Position numbers and translations under genes: made by a program
Shown here: in pieces, positions 35,317 through 45,186 of the stretch
Position numbering within the stretch: the stretch's first letter is position 1
How the letters are laid out: the number at the start of each line of letters is the position of its first letter
Notes under the pieces: model-generated
What the model saw: the letters and a program-made list of their open reading frames with translations, nothing else
What the model was told of the DNA's origin: nothing
Databases searched by the model: none
Assembly: GCA_945285915.1 (NCBI GenBank)
Contig: CALYQL010000001.1
Span: 90,923 to 154,922, forward strand
Source: an uncultured Bartonella sp.
GTDB lineage: Bacteria; Pseudomonadota; Alphaproteobacteria; Rhizobiales; Rhizobiaceae
Direction of reading: 5' to 3'
DNA length: 64,000 nt

Positions 35317-35854
35317 ATTGTCCTCCCCTGTATGATTGTCGATTGAACAATTATCACCGTGAAAATGATTTGGTACAAGATTAAATCAATCACAAAATCG
35401 GATGAGGCAACGTTTCACAACAAGAGGTGACGTTCCGTAACAAATAGCAATAGCTATCATCTTGCTTTATTCAATTTTATAAAATTTTTAGCTGACTAAT
35501 TTTTATGTTTTGATCAATAGCTTATTAAGATCAGCCATATAAATGACAGGAACATATTGTCCCTTTTCGCTGTATTCCTTGTGGTTTTGAACCTTGTATG
35601 ATTGTAAACCAAGTTTTTATCAGTTGCTGTAAAGCTGCTAGACTATTTTTTCACCACCGCACAAAATGAATAGTAATTTTGGGAAATAGCACGAGGCAAA
35701 CTTACAAAACCCCACACTCATAAAATATAAAACCTCAGCCGTAAAAAGCTTGCTTGTAAACTAGCGCAAAAAAGGCAAGCCCATGGAAAGCAAACTTATA
35801 AAAGTTACGCTATTTAAGAGATACGCTATTTCTGAGGTGAAGTGATTTCTTAGC

Positions 35855-35885
35855 AAACAAAAAGGCCGGGGGAAAACCCGACCTT
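35855..35885 (-). terminator. Rho-independent terminator of the candidate small RNA
   Basis: On the minus strand AAGGTCGGG-TTTTCC-CCCGGCCTT is followed by TTTTTG. The stem has 9 pairs, GC-rich in the middle. There is no protein gene upstream on this strand within 1.3 kb that it would serve, which points to a non-coding transcript. Confidence 0.7.
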
Positions 35886-35996
35886 CCGTCAAGCGTTTCA
35901 CTGCCAGTACATCCGTGGTCAGCGTCCGCTGTGTTGTATGTGATATGGGTATGACACCTTGTATTTTCAAGAACTCAAACCCTTATTACCTGAATG
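35856..35996 (-). ncRNA. Candidate small RNA ending in a strong terminator
   Basis: In an 890-base gene-free stretch (35317-36206) a GC-richer island of about 120 bases ends, on the minus strand, with a 9-bp stem (35877-35885 with 35862-35870, one G-T pair) and a T-run. Upstream on the same strand, TTGATT (36027-36032) and TGTTAT (36003-36008) are 18 bases apart and could be minus 35/minus 10 boxes. A transcript of about 140 nucleotides would result. The only ORF in it is small and not protein-like. I cannot match it to a named RNA family. The rest of the stretch shows nothing. Confidence 0.45.
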
Positions 35997-36206
35997 GATA
36001 CCATAACAAAGTTAACATTTTATTAAAATCAATGATAAGCCAACTAAAATAATGTTAAGCTTGCAATAATATTCGAATAATAGAAAACTTTTTTGATCTC
36101 GATTAAACAGACCTATGAATAGGTTCTCTTTAAAAAAGCAATTTGTGGGATTATCTAATAAAATAAATTTTTATCTTAGATTCAGCCGATTAAAGTTAGT
36201 GACGAT

Positions 36207-37082
36207 ATGCCTGAACTACCAGAAGTAGAAACTGTTAAGCGTGGTCTGGAGCCTGTTTTAGAAAATAGTAGAATAACAGATGCAACATTGAATAGACCTG
36301 ATTTACGTTTTCCTTTCCCGGTAGATTTTGTAAGCCATCTTATCGGACAGCGGATAACGTCAATAACGCGAAGAGCCAAATATTTATTGATCAATTTATC
36401 TTCGCAAGAGACAATTATAAGCCATTTAGGCATGTCTGGCTCGTGGCGGATAGAAAACGATGTTTTGGGTTTTGAGTACTATCCAAAAACCAAACTCATG
36501 AAACATGACCATTTTATTATGCATGTCGAGACGTCAGACGGAAAGACCTATCGTGTTGTCTATAATGATCCGCGGCGTTTTGGTTTTATGCTTCTTGCCG
36601 ATACTGCAACGCTTTACCAACACCCATTACTTATGAAATTGGGTCCTGAACCAACGGGTAATGATCTATCGGGAGACTATTTAAACCATGCCTTTACTGA
36701 CAAAAAAACACCGTTAAAATCGGCTTTACTTGACCAGTCGATTATTGCCGGTTTGGGAAATATATATGTTTGTGAAGCACTATGGCGCAGTCATCTTTCG
36801 CCCAAACGACTTGCATCCACGCTTGGTACAAAAACACCTTCGGCGAGAAAAAAAGTAGATACATTGGCTGAAAATATCCGCGCCGTTATCTATGATGCGA
36901 TCAAGGCTGGCGGTTCATCTCTTCGTGATTACATGCATACGGATGGCTCCCTTGGATATTTCCAGCATAGTTTTTCTGTCTATGACAGAGAAGGTCAACC
37001 ATGCCCCCAATGTGGTGAACCAATTTTAAGAATTACCCAATCTGGCCGATCAAGTTTTTATTGCGCGCAATGTCAAAAATGA
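36207..37082 (+). CDS. mutM: Formamidopyrimidine-DNA glycosylase
   Basis: 291 residues. MutM (Fpg) removes 8-oxoguanine and ring-opened purines from DNA and cuts the strand. The catalytic N-terminus MPELPEVETVKRGLEP (Pro2, Glu3) is intact. Further motifs are HLGMSGSW, NDPRRFG and the helix-two-turn-helix LLDQSIIAGLGNIYVCEAL, and the C-terminal zinc finger has C-x2-C and C-x2-C (CPQCGEP, FYCAQCQK). A single gene in the window; the ubiE gene often found near mutM in relatives is not here. Confidence 0.96.
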   Translation: MPELPEVETVKRGLEPVLENSRITDATLNRPDLRFPFPVDFVSHLIGQRITSITRRAKYLLINLSSQETIISHLGMSGSWRIENDVLGFEYYPKTKLMKHDHFIMHVETSDGKTYRVVYNDPRRFGFMLLADTATLYQHPLLMKLGPEPTGNDLSGDYLNHAFTDKKTPLKSALLDQSIIAGLGNIYVCEALWRSHLSPKRLASTLGTKTPSARKKVDTLAENIRAVIYDAIKAGGSSLRDYMHTDGSLGYFQHSFSVYDREGQPCPQCGEPILRITQSGRSSFYCAQCQK

Positions 37083-37153
37083 TTCTGCGTGCTTGCAAAA
37101 CACTGCAAGAAGCTTAAAGTCTTCAGCCAATCTATTAATTACAGGTGTTATTC

Positions 37154-38536
37154 ATGCTTGATAAAGTTTTATCCCGTCTCGATGCCGACCTTAATGTTAG
37201 CCTTGAACGTCTTTTCAATTTACTCCGTATAAAATCTATTTCGACTGATCCAGCTTTTGCAAAAGATTGCAAAGAGGCGGCAGATTGGCTTGTTGAAGAC
37301 CTCAAAAGCATAGGATTTGAGGCTTCTCGTCGTGACACAACAGGCAATCCTATGGTTGTCGCACACCATCCTGGTCCCACAAAAGATGCACCACATGTAT
37401 TATTCTATGGTCATTATGACGTGCAGCCAGTGGATCCGCTTAATCTATGGCATGATGAGCCGTTTGATCCAAAACTTAAAGAACTTGACGGCGTAAAAGT
37501 TATTTCGGCTCGCGGTGCTGGTGATGACAAGGGACAACTTATGACATTTGTCGAAGCATGCCGCGCTTACAAAGAAGAGACCGGAGAACTTCCTATTGCC
37601 GTGACAATTCTATTTGAAGGCGAAGAAGAATCAGGTTCCCCTTCGTTGAAACCATTTTTAAATGCCCATGCAGAAGAATTAAAAGCTGACTATGCGTTGG
37701 TATGTGATACCTCGATGTGGGATGCAGACACACCATCAATTTCTGTTAGCTTACGCGGTATGTTGGGTGAAGAGGTTATCATAACAGGTGCTGACCGCGA
37801 CCTACATTCGGGTCATTTTGGCGGTGCAGCTGCAAACCCTATCCATATCTTAGCCAAAATTATCGCCGGACTTCATGATGAAAATGGGCGTGTAACTGTT
37901 CCAAACTTCTATGATGGTGTCGAGGAAACACCGGCCGACATTCTAAAATCGTGGAATGCTTTGGGGCGCGATGCCGAAGAATTTTTAGGTTCTGTTGGGC
38001 TATCAATACCATCAGGTGAAAAAGGTCGCTCAATCTTGGAATTGACATGGGCGCGACCAACAGCAGAAGTAAATGGTATCAGCGGCGGGTATGAAGGCGA
38101 AGGCTTCAAGACTGTTATCCCGTCGCAAGCTAGCGCGAAAATTTCATTCAGATTGGTTCATCATCAAGACCCTGAAAAAATCAGAGAGTCATTCCGCAAT
38201 TATGTGCGCAGTCTTGTGCCTGCCGACTGTAAAGTAGAATTCAAAGAGCATGGTGCATCACCTGCAATACAATTGCCCTATGATTCAGAACTTATACAAT
38301 TGGCTAAACAGGCTTTAACTGAAGAGTGGAACAAACCGGCGGTCCTCGCAGCCATGGGTGGATCTATTCCTATTGTTGGAGATTTCCAGTCCTTACTTGG
38401 AATGGAATCATTGCTCGTTGGCTTCGGTCTTGATGACGATCGTATCCATTCACCAAATGAAAAATACAACCTGAAATCTTTCCATAAGGGACAAAGATCT
38501 TGGGCACGTATCCTGCAAGCATTGGCTAAAAAATAA
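37154..38536 (+). CDS. M20 family metallopeptidase (dipeptidase type)
   Basis: 460 residues. A two-zinc exopeptidase with zinc-ligand motifs YGHYDVQP (His, Asp), ARGAGDDKGQ, EGEEESGSPSL (catalytic Glu and ligand) and CDTSMWD. A dimerisation domain of about residues 200-360 contains LHSGHFGGAAANP, and the C-terminal zinc His lies in DDRIHSPNEKY. The length and the DVQP motif fit the CNDP-dipeptidase-like branch of M20, rather than ArgE or DapE. ATG 37154 is preceded by AGGTG; a GTG nine bases earlier is the alternative. Confidence 0.88.
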   Translation: MLDKVLSRLDADLNVSLERLFNLLRIKSISTDPAFAKDCKEAADWLVEDLKSIGFEASRRDTTGNPMVVAHHPGPTKDAPHVLFYGHYDVQPVDPLNLWHDEPFDPKLKELDGVKVISARGAGDDKGQLMTFVEACRAYKEETGELPIAVTILFEGEEESGSPSLKPFLNAHAEELKADYALVCDTSMWDADTPSISVSLRGMLGEEVIITGADRDLHSGHFGGAAANPIHILAKIIAGLHDENGRVTVPNFYDGVEETPADILKSWNALGRDAEEFLGSVGLSIPSGEKGRSILELTWARPTAEVNGISGGYEGEGFKTVIPSQASAKISFRLVHHQDPEKIRESFRNYVRSLVPADCKVEFKEHGASPAIQLPYDSELIQLAKQALTEEWNKPAVLAAMGGSIPIVGDFQSLLGMESLLVGFGLDDDRIHSPNEKYNLKSFHKGQRSWARILQALAKK

Positions 38537-38548
38537 GGTAACAAGGAT

Positions 38549-39169
38549 ATGGCAGAAATAAGAGTTCATAAAGGCGATTTACCTGATCTGAAACATTATA
38601 ATGTCGATCAGGTTGCAATTGATACGGAAACTCTCGGTTTGCAGCCACATCGTGACAGATTGTGTGTCGTGCAGATATCGCCGGGCGATGGTACGGCAGA
38701 TGTCATCCAAATAGCCAAGGGACAAAAAGATGCACCAAATCTGGTCAAGCTTCTTTCAGATCCTAAAATTACCAAAATATTTCATTTTGGGCGGTTTGAT
38801 CTCGCAGTCCTTGCACTAACATTTGGTGTCATGCCACGACCGGTATTTTGTACAAAAATAGCCTCAAAACTCACACGTACATATACCGACCGTCATGGGT
38901 TAAAGGATTTATGCAGTGAATTGATTGAGGTAAATATCTCAAAACAACAACAATCATCCGATTGGGCAGCTGAGAAGCTTTCTTCCGCACAGGTAGAATA
39001 TGCTGCAACGGACGTCCTTTATCTGCATCGCTTAAAAGCCATTTTGGAAAAACGTCTGGCTCGCGAAGGACGTGCAAGCATTGCACAATCATGCTTTGAT
39101 TTTCTACCTTCAAGAGCTGAACTTGACCTATTAGGTTGGCCAGAAGTTGATATTTTTGCCCATAGTTGA
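38549..39169 (+). CDS. Short RNase D-type 3'-5' exonuclease
   Basis: 206 residues. It has the DEDDy exonuclease motifs: VAIDTETLGL (motif I), FHFGRFDLAVL (motif II) and VEYAATDVLYLHRL (motif III, Tyr and Asp). It is about half the length of E. coli RNase D and lacks the HRDC domains, as is common for the short alphaproteobacterial form. It probably trims RNA 3' ends. It lies 12 bases after the M20 peptidase gene and is followed by a strong terminator. Confidence 0.88.
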   Translation: MAEIRVHKGDLPDLKHYNVDQVAIDTETLGLQPHRDRLCVVQISPGDGTADVIQIAKGQKDAPNLVKLLSDPKITKIFHFGRFDLAVLALTFGVMPRPVFCTKIASKLTRTYTDRHGLKDLCSELIEVNISKQQQSSDWAAEKLSSAQVEYAATDVLYLHRLKAILEKRLAREGRASIAQSCFDFLPSRAELDLLGWPEVDIFAHS

Positions 39170-39192
39170 TTCGTTCTAAACTATTTTAACTG

Positions 39193-39220
39193 AAAAAGCG
39201 CCGGTTTTCCGGCGTTTTTT
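39193..39220 (+). terminator. Rho-independent terminator after the RNase D-type gene
   Basis: CGCCGG (39199-39204) and CCGGCG (39209-39214) pair around TTTT, with an A-run before and six T after. It closes the M20 peptidase / RNase D unit. Confidence 0.9.
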
Positions 39221-39370
39221 AATGCTATGTTTACCATATGAATGAGCTTATCGGTTTAAAGCGCTCAAATAAGGGTCCGTTTCATTGGGTGTGTCTTTTT
39301 TGCTACAGACATTCCGATGGTGCCAATTATAGTGCCAGCAATTGCAGTTCATTTCGCATGGAGTAAACAA

Positions 39371-40117
39371 ATGAATATGAAGTATCTCGCAGTTGCTTCA
39401 GTTTTTGCATTGGCCTCTGCAACCAGCGCGCAAGCAGCTGATGCGGTCATGTATCAAGATGCATCACCTAATGTTGCTTCTCCAGCATTTTCTTGGACCG
39501 GCTTTTATGTTGGTGGTCAGATTGGTTATGCTTGGTCGGACACAGACTTGAAAGTATCAGGTCGTAAGGATGTACCAGGATTTGCTGGCTTCGGTAAATC
39601 TTTCTCTCCTGATCCATCAGGTTTTATGGGCGGCATTTATGCCGGTTACAACTTTGATCTTAGCAACAATATCGTACTTGGCGCCGAAACAGACTTGGCT
39701 TGGGTAGATACAGACGATAGCGAAAGCTCCACTTACCTCAGAGGTAGTGCATCGCAATATACTGTTAAAGGTCACCTCAAAGAAAAATGGGCTGGCGCAA
39801 CACGCGTTCGCGTAGGTTATGCAATGGATCGCTTGATGCCATTTGTTGGCGCCGGTGTTGCATATTCCAAGATTGATTCTAACGCCAAATTTTCAAATGC
39901 AGCCGGCACAGCATTCAGCAAAGTTAGCGGTGATAAAACACTCACCGGATATACGTTGGGTGCAGGTGTTGATTATGCAATGACAGATAACATTATTCTG
40001 CGTGCAGAATATCGTTACACCGATTTCGGCGACAAAGATTTTGGCAATGCTAATTTCAAATATAACGTAGATTATAAGACAAATGATTTACGTTTGGGTG
40101 TCGCTTACAAGTTCTAA
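39371..40117 (+). CDS. Omp25/Omp31-type outer membrane protein, first paralogue
   Basis: 248 residues. A signal peptide is cleaved after AQA (about residue 21), then AFSWTGFYVGGQIGYAWSD starts an eight-stranded barrel of the Omp25/Omp31 (OmpA-like beta-barrel) family. The end NDLRLGVAYKF has the terminal Phe. Such proteins are abundant surface proteins in Brucella and Bartonella. ATG 39371 follows GGAG at seven bases; the longer frame from 39317 lacks support. A second, closely similar gene follows after a terminator: both share the blocks LKEKWAGATR and LRAEYRYTDFGD. Confidence 0.9.
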   Translation: MNMKYLAVASVFALASATSAQAADAVMYQDASPNVASPAFSWTGFYVGGQIGYAWSDTDLKVSGRKDVPGFAGFGKSFSPDPSGFMGGIYAGYNFDLSNNIVLGAETDLAWVDTDDSESSTYLRGSASQYTVKGHLKEKWAGATRVRVGYAMDRLMPFVGAGVAYSKIDSNAKFSNAAGTAFSKVSGDKTLTGYTLGAGVDYAMTDNIILRAEYRYTDFGDKDFGNANFKYNVDYKTNDLRLGVAYKF

Positions 40118-40136
40118 TTTGTATATATACCACTGG

Positions 40137-40168
40137 AAAAGCCCTGTGGTTTTCTGTAGGGCTTTTTT
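40137..40168 (+). terminator. Rho-independent terminator after the first Omp25-like gene
   Basis: AAAAGCCCT pairs with AGGGCTTTT around an imperfect loop, followed by a T-run. It separates the two Omp genes, so each has its own promoter in principle. Confidence 0.85.
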
Positions 40169-40386
40169 GAATTAAGCTAATTCTTTCATACTTCTTAAAG
40201 GATTAAGATATTAGCTTGTAATATTCTGTATCATGAAAGGGCACTTCACAAGTCAAATGATCTCCTCACATTTATTTGAGGTAATTCTTTTAGTTTTTGT
40301 CTAGTGTGACTTTCGTGCTACAGCATTTATCGTATCAATCATCTATATATAACTAAACAGCAGTTATATTGCATTGGAGAATGAAA

Positions 40387-41115
40387 ATGAAAATTAAATA
40401 TCTTATTGCTGCATCTGTTGCTGCTCTTACAGCCGCTTCAGCAGCACAAGCTGCAGACGTTGTTGCAGCTCAAGAACCAGCACCCGTTGTAGCAGCTCCT
40501 GCTTTCTCATGGACAGGCTTCTACGCTGGTGGTCAAATCGGTGGTTCATGGTCAGACACAGATGTTAAAGGTCATCGTACAGACATCGACTACAGCAAGA
40601 GCTTCTCACCAGATCCATCAGGCTTCATCGGTGGTCTTTATGCTGGTTACAACTTTGACATTGGTAACAATGTTGTACTCGGCATCGAAACCGATTGGGT
40701 TTGGGGCGACATGGATGAGAACGACAAAGCTACAGTTAATGCAGCTGGCGACGTTATCAGCAGCAAGCTCAAAGAAAAATGGGCTGGTGCAACACGTGCT
40801 CGCGTAGGTTACGCAATGGATCGTTGGATGCCTTACCTTGCTGGTGGTGTAGCTTACTCTAAAGTTGACTCAAACTACCGCATCAAGAATTCAAAAGGCG
40901 ATGTATACCCAATGTACTCAGCTAACGGTAGCGACACTCTAACAGGTTGGACAATCGGTGCTGGCGTTGACTACGCAATGACAGATCACCTCATCCTCCG
41001 CGCTGAATATCGTTACACAGATTTCGGTGATGAAGACTACAGCAAAAACAACATCAAGTACAATGTTGACTACAAAACCAACGATTTCCGCGTTGGTGTT
41101 GCTTACAAGTTCTAA
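40387..41115 (+). CDS. Omp25/Omp31-type outer membrane protein, second paralogue
   Basis: 242 residues. Signal peptide MKIKYLIAASVAALTAASAAQA, then AFSWTGFYAGGQIGGSWSD and an eight-stranded barrel ending NDFRVGVAYKF. ATG 40387 lies eight bases after GGAG; the earlier ATG at 40381 is too close to it. Codon choice is noticeably different from the first paralogue: it prefers TTC, TAC, AAC, CGC and GCT, as in very highly expressed genes. This is likely the major porin-like surface protein of the cell. It arose with the first gene by tandem duplication. Confidence 0.9.
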   Translation: MKIKYLIAASVAALTAASAAQAADVVAAQEPAPVVAAPAFSWTGFYAGGQIGGSWSDTDVKGHRTDIDYSKSFSPDPSGFIGGLYAGYNFDIGNNVVLGIETDWVWGDMDENDKATVNAAGDVISSKLKEKWAGATRARVGYAMDRWMPYLAGGVAYSKVDSNYRIKNSKGDVYPMYSANGSDTLTGWTIGAGVDYAMTDHLILRAEYRYTDFGDEDYSKNNIKYNVDYKTNDFRVGVAYKF

Positions 41116-41137
41116 TTTTAAAGAACTTTAGTTCTGG

Positions 41138-41171
41138 AAAGGCTCCGTATTTTACGGAGCCTTTTCTTTTT
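41138..41171 (+). terminator. Rho-independent terminator after the second Omp25-like gene
   Basis: GGCTCCGTA (41141-41149) and TACGGAGCC (41153-41161) form a perfect 9-bp stem with a TTT loop, followed by TTTTCTTTTT. About 190 further bases before ileS show no other feature. Confidence 0.9.
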
Positions 41172-41362
41172 GTAGTAAAATTCAGTTTTCTTTCTATTTC
41201 ATCTCATGTTACAGCGTTAAATCATGTGTGCACATTATCCTGATCGCTTTACGGTACGAATTATTCGCCCGATCTTCATCATAGTCTGAACAAGACAAGT
41301 GGTTGAAAGGTCGGGTTAAAAGTCTTTTAAAAAAATCGTAAAACTGTTCTGGAAATTTCAAT

Positions 41363-44278
41363 ATGTCGAATCAAAACGAAGCCATGGATTACTCAAAAAC
41401 TCTTTATCTCCCACAAACTGATTTCCCAATGCGTGCTGGCCTTCCCCAAAAGGAACCAGAACTGGTTAAACGCTGGGAAGAGATGGATCTTTATGCAGAA
41501 CTGAGAAAACAGTCTGTCGACCGCCCTCTTTATGTTTTGCATGATGGTCCTCCATACGCCAATGGCGATATCCATATCGGTCACGCACTCAATAAAGTTC
41601 TGAAAGATGTTATCATCCGTTCTTTCCAGATGCGCGGCTATAATGCCAATTATGTTCCTGGCTGGGATTGTCATGGTTTGCCTATCGAATGGAAGATTGA
41701 AGAGAAGTACCGCGCCAAAGGCAAAAACAAGGACGACATTCCGATAAACGAATTTAGACAGGAATGCCGTGAATTTGCTAAGCATTGGGTAAGTGTACAA
41801 TCCGAAGAGTTTAAGCGTCTTGGTATCGTTGGAGATTTCAAAAATCCTTACACAACCATGGCTTTTCACTCAGAAGCACGCATTGCCGGTGAACTTATGA
41901 AGTTTGCCATGTCTGGACAGCTTTACCGTGGTTCTAAACCTGTGATGTGGTCTGTCGTAGAGCGTACCGCTCTTGCAGAGGCTGAAGTTGAATATCATGA
42001 TGTGGAATCTGATACGATTTGGGTGAAATTCCCTGTGTTGGAAACGCGTTCGAAAGATCTTGAAGATGCCTATGTCGTCATATGGACGACAACACCTTGG
42101 ACAATTCCAGGAAACCGTGCGGTGTCTTATTCGTCACGTATTGCTTATGGACTTTACGAAGTAGAAAGTGCCGAAAATGATTACGGTCCACAAGCCGGTG
42201 AAAAACTGGTTTTTGCGGAAGCTTTGGCAGAAGAAAGTGCGAAGAAAGCCAAGCTAACCCTGAAGCGGTTGCGCACAATTGCTGCGGAAGAATTTCAAAC
42301 ATTGGTTCTATCGCATCCTTTAAAAGGATTTGCTGGTGGCTATGAATTCAAGGTACCGCTACTCGATGGCGATCACGTAACGGCAGATTCAGGTACCGGC
42401 TTTGTTCATACAGCACCTAGCCATGGTCGAGAAGACTTTGATATTTGGGTTTCCAGCAAACAGGCAATTGAAAATGCTGGTATTGATTCATCTATACCTT
42501 TCCCTGTTGATGATGCTGGTTATTATACAAAAGATGCACCAGGTTTTGGTCCAGACCGCGCCGGTGGCGCGTCGCGTGTGATTGACGATAATGGCAAAAC
42601 TGGCGATGCCAACAAAATCGTTATCGCGGCATTAATTGATGCCAATCATTTGTTTGCGCGTGGCCGCATAAAACACGCATACCCTCATAGCTGGCGTTCC
42701 AAAAAACCAGTAATTTTCAGAAATACACCTCAATGGTTTGTATGGATGGATAAAGATCTAGGCGATGGAACAACGTTACGAAGCCGCGCTCTTAAAGCAG
42801 TGCAGGAAACACGCTTTGTGCCAGCTGCTGGTCAAAACCGCATTGGTGCCATGATGGAAGATAGACCCGATTGGGTATTGTCACGCCAACGTGCATGGGG
42901 CGTACCTATTGCAATTTTTGTCAATGAAGACGGCGAAATACTCAAAGATGATGCAGTCAATCAACGCATTGTCGATGCATTTGAAAAAGAAGGTGCTGAT
43001 GCATGGTTCAAAGACGGTTCAAGAGAACGCTTCTTGGCAGAAAGAGCTAGTGAGCCATGGCAACCGGTGCATGACATATTGGATGTCTGGTTTGATTCAG
43101 GCTGTACACATGTATTTACCCTTGAAGATCGCCCAGATTTAAAATGGCCTGCTGATCTTTATTTAGAAGGTTCCGACCAGCACCGCGGTTGGTTCCACTC
43201 TTCCATGCTGGAAAGCTGCGGAACACGTGGCCGTGCCCCTTATAACACAGTTCTTACCCATGGTTTTACCCTTGATGAACAGGGTAAAAAAATGTCCAAA
43301 TCTTTGGGCAATACAGTTTCACCGCAAGATGTTATGAACACTTCCGGCGCCGATATTTTACGCCTATGGGTTATGACAACAGATTATTGGGAAGATCAAC
43401 GATTAGGCAAAAACATTATTCAAACCAATGTCGATTCCTATCGTAAAATACGCAATGTTATTCGTTGGATGCTGGGCACACTTGCGCATGACGAAGGTGA
43501 AAATATTGCATATGATAGTATGCCAGATTTGGAAAAACTGATGTTGCATCGCCTTTATGAGCTTAATAAGTTCATAAATGATGCTTATGATGGATTTGAT
43601 TTCAAGCGTATTACACGCGCATTGATTGATTTTTCCATTGTTGAACTTTCAGCATTTTATTTCGATATTAGAAAAGATTCGCTTTACTGCGATGCACCTT
43701 CATCACAAAAACGCAAAGCTGCCCTTCATGTTGTCCGTGAAATATTCGAACATATGGTAACATGGCTTGCACCAATGCTACCCTTTACGATGGAAGAAGC
43801 TTGGCTGGAAAGACATCCTGAAAGCAGATCTGTTCATTTTGAACAATTCCGTCAAACACCAGAAGAATGGCGCAACGATGCTTTGGCTGAACGTTGGAAG
43901 AAAATACGGCAAGTAAGAAAAGTTGTAACCGGTGCACTTGAACTTGAGCGTGCCGATAAGCGCATTGGTTCATCGCTTGAAGCAGCACCTGTCGTTTATA
44001 TTAACGACATGAATTTGCTGGAAGCGGTAGAGGGAATGGATATGGCTGAAATTTGCATTACAAGCGATATTGTCATCACCAATGCACAAGCGCCAAGCGA
44101 TGTCTTTAAACTTGAAGAGGTTTCAGGTGTTGCAGTGCGTTCACAAAAGGCAAATGGCAAAAAATGTGCCCGTTCATGGCGTTATACACAAGATGTTGGT
44201 AGCGATCCTGAATATCCGGATGTATCGGCCCGTGATGCTGCCGCACTGCACGAATTGCATGCTTTAGGCCGCATTTAA
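41363..44278 (+). CDS. ileS: Isoleucyl-tRNA synthetase
   Basis: 971 residues. Class I synthetase that charges tRNA-Ile. Visible: HIGH in [14 protein letters not shown] (about 71), the editing domain with [15 protein letters not shown] and [23 protein letters not shown] in [15 protein letters not shown], and the anticodon-binding C-terminal domain. The E. coli-type C-terminal zinc finger is reduced; one Cys remains near KKCARSWRY. It lies between the Omp genes and a lipoprotein gene, a setting seen in related genera. Confidence 0.97.
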   Translation: MSNQNEAMDYSKTLYLPQTDFPMRAGLPQKEPELVKRWEEMDLYAELRKQSVDRPLYVLHDGPPYANGDIHIGHALNKVLKDVIIRSFQMRGYNANYVPGWDCHGLPIEWKIEEKYRAKGKNKDDIPINEFRQECREFAKHWVSVQSEEFKRLGIVGDFKNPYTTMAFHSEARIAGELMKFAMSGQLYRGSKPVMWSVVERTALAEAEVEYHDVESDTIWVKFPVLETRSKDLEDAYVVIWTTTPWTIPGNRAVSYSSRIAYGLYEVESAENDYGPQAGEKLVFAEALAEESAKKAKLTLKRLRTIAAEEFQTLVLSHPLKGFAGGYEFKVPLLDGDHVTADSGTGFVHTAPSHGREDFDIWVSSKQAIENAGIDSSIPFPVDDAGYYTKDAPGFGPDRAGGASRVIDDNGKTGDANKIVIAALIDANHLFARGRIKHAYPHSWRSKKPVIFRNTPQWFVWMDKDLGDGTTLRSRALKAVQETRFVPAAGQNRIGAMMEDRPDWVLSRQRAWGVPIAIFVNEDGEILKDDAVNQRIVDAFEKEGADAWFKDGSRERFLAERASEPWQPVHDILDVWFDSGCTHVFTLEDRPDLKWPADLYLEGSDQHRGWFHSSMLESCGTRGRAPYNTVLTHGFTLDEQGKKMSKSLGNTVSPQDVMNTSGADILRLWVMTTDYWEDQRLGKNIIQTNVDSYRKIRNVIRWMLGTLAHDEGENIAYDSMPDLEKLMLHRLYELNKFINDAYDGFDFKRITRALIDFSIVELSAFYFDIRKDSLYCDAPSSQKRKAALHVVREIFEHMVTWLAPMLPFTMEEAWLERHPESRSVHFEQFRQTPEEWRNDALAERWKKIRQVRKVVTGALELERADKRIGSSLEAAPVVYINDMNLLEAVEGMDMAEICITSDIVITNAQAPSDVFKLEEVSGVAVRSQKANGKKCARSWRYTQDVGSDPEYPDVSARDAAALHELHALGRI

Positions 44279-44496
44279 CAGCTTATCGAGGGTTGGCATA
44301 AGCATCGTTTTGTGCCAACCTTTCTTGTATGTATAGGTATATCTTTACTTTAGGGGGATTGCCGTCATAGGATATGTCGTGATATGGCACTGTCTTGCTC
44401 GTGCCATAAAGAGTGGTGCAGCCAATGTATTAGTTTATCTGCCAGTTGGCGGAAAGAGTAACAGGTGGGCGGCAGAGCCGGGAAAACGGATACACA

Positions 44497-45162
44497 GTGA
44501 AAAAACGCGACGCAGGAATTATTACCATAAGTATGGTCACAGCTGGTTTTGTACTGTCTGGATGTATTTCCAGTCCGACATATGGAACAGATAAAACAAC
44601 TGGTCAACAGTTGATTGATGATTTTTCTAATATTGCGTCGATAAAATCCAATACAAATAAAAATCAGGTCGATACACGTCCACGCCCTGAACTTGTTCGC
44701 CCTGCCCCAGGCACAAAAGGCGTGCTGCCACAACCGCAAGCAAGTGTTGCCAAAGCAGGTTCACCTGATTGGCCAGAATCGCCAGAACAGCGCCGCCAGC
44801 GTCTTCGTGATGAAGCAACAGCAAATCAGAATAATCCTAATTATGTATCACCGATTGTATCTGATGGCAGCCAAAGTGGCAAAACCACAGGTTCATCAGA
44901 ATGGCAGGATGGTATCCACCGTAACGATGGCGCAAGAGGCAATGATAAAGAACAGCGTGCCGAGTATCTTCGTCGCAAAAAAGAAAATGAAGGTGGGTCT
45001 GCAACAACACGCAAATATTTGAGCGAACCACCGCTAACATATCGGCAACCTGCTGCTTCAGCGCCGATTGGTGATGAAGGTGAAGATGAGGCTAAAAAAG
45101 AGCGCGAAAGAAAGAAAGCTCTGAAAGGTGCTTCCGGTAAAAAAAGCTGGTGGCCTTTCTAA
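44497..45162 (+). CDS. Putative lipoprotein, function unknown
   Basis: 221 residues from a GTG start. MKKRDAGIITISMVTAG leads to the lipobox VLSGC (Cys near 24), so the protein should be lipid-anchored. The rest is polar and probably disordered, with proline-rich (PRPELVRPAPG) and charged segments, an EQRRQRLRDEA helix near 110 and a KSWWPF end. I believe it is the conserved hypothetical lipoprotein found after ileS in several Hyphomicrobiales. The frame reaches back to 44446, but that start gives no signal sequence. It is followed by the nested repeat. Confidence 0.7.
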   Translation: MKKRDAGIITISMVTAGFVLSGCISSPTYGTDKTTGQQLIDDFSNIASIKSNTNKNQVDTRPRPELVRPAPGTKGVLPQPQASVAKAGSPDWPESPEQRRQRLRDEATANQNNPNYVSPIVSDGSQSGKTTGSSEWQDGIHRNDGARGNDKEQRAEYLRRKKENEGGSATTRKYLSEPPLTYRQPAASAPIGDEGEDEAKKERERKKALKGASGKKSWWPF

Positions 45163-45186
45163 TTTACGCATTGTTTAATTTCAACG

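Noticed and set aside
35761..35970. 69-residue minus-strand ORF in the small RNA candidate
   Set aside because: Composition is not protein-like and the frame runs through the terminator stem.
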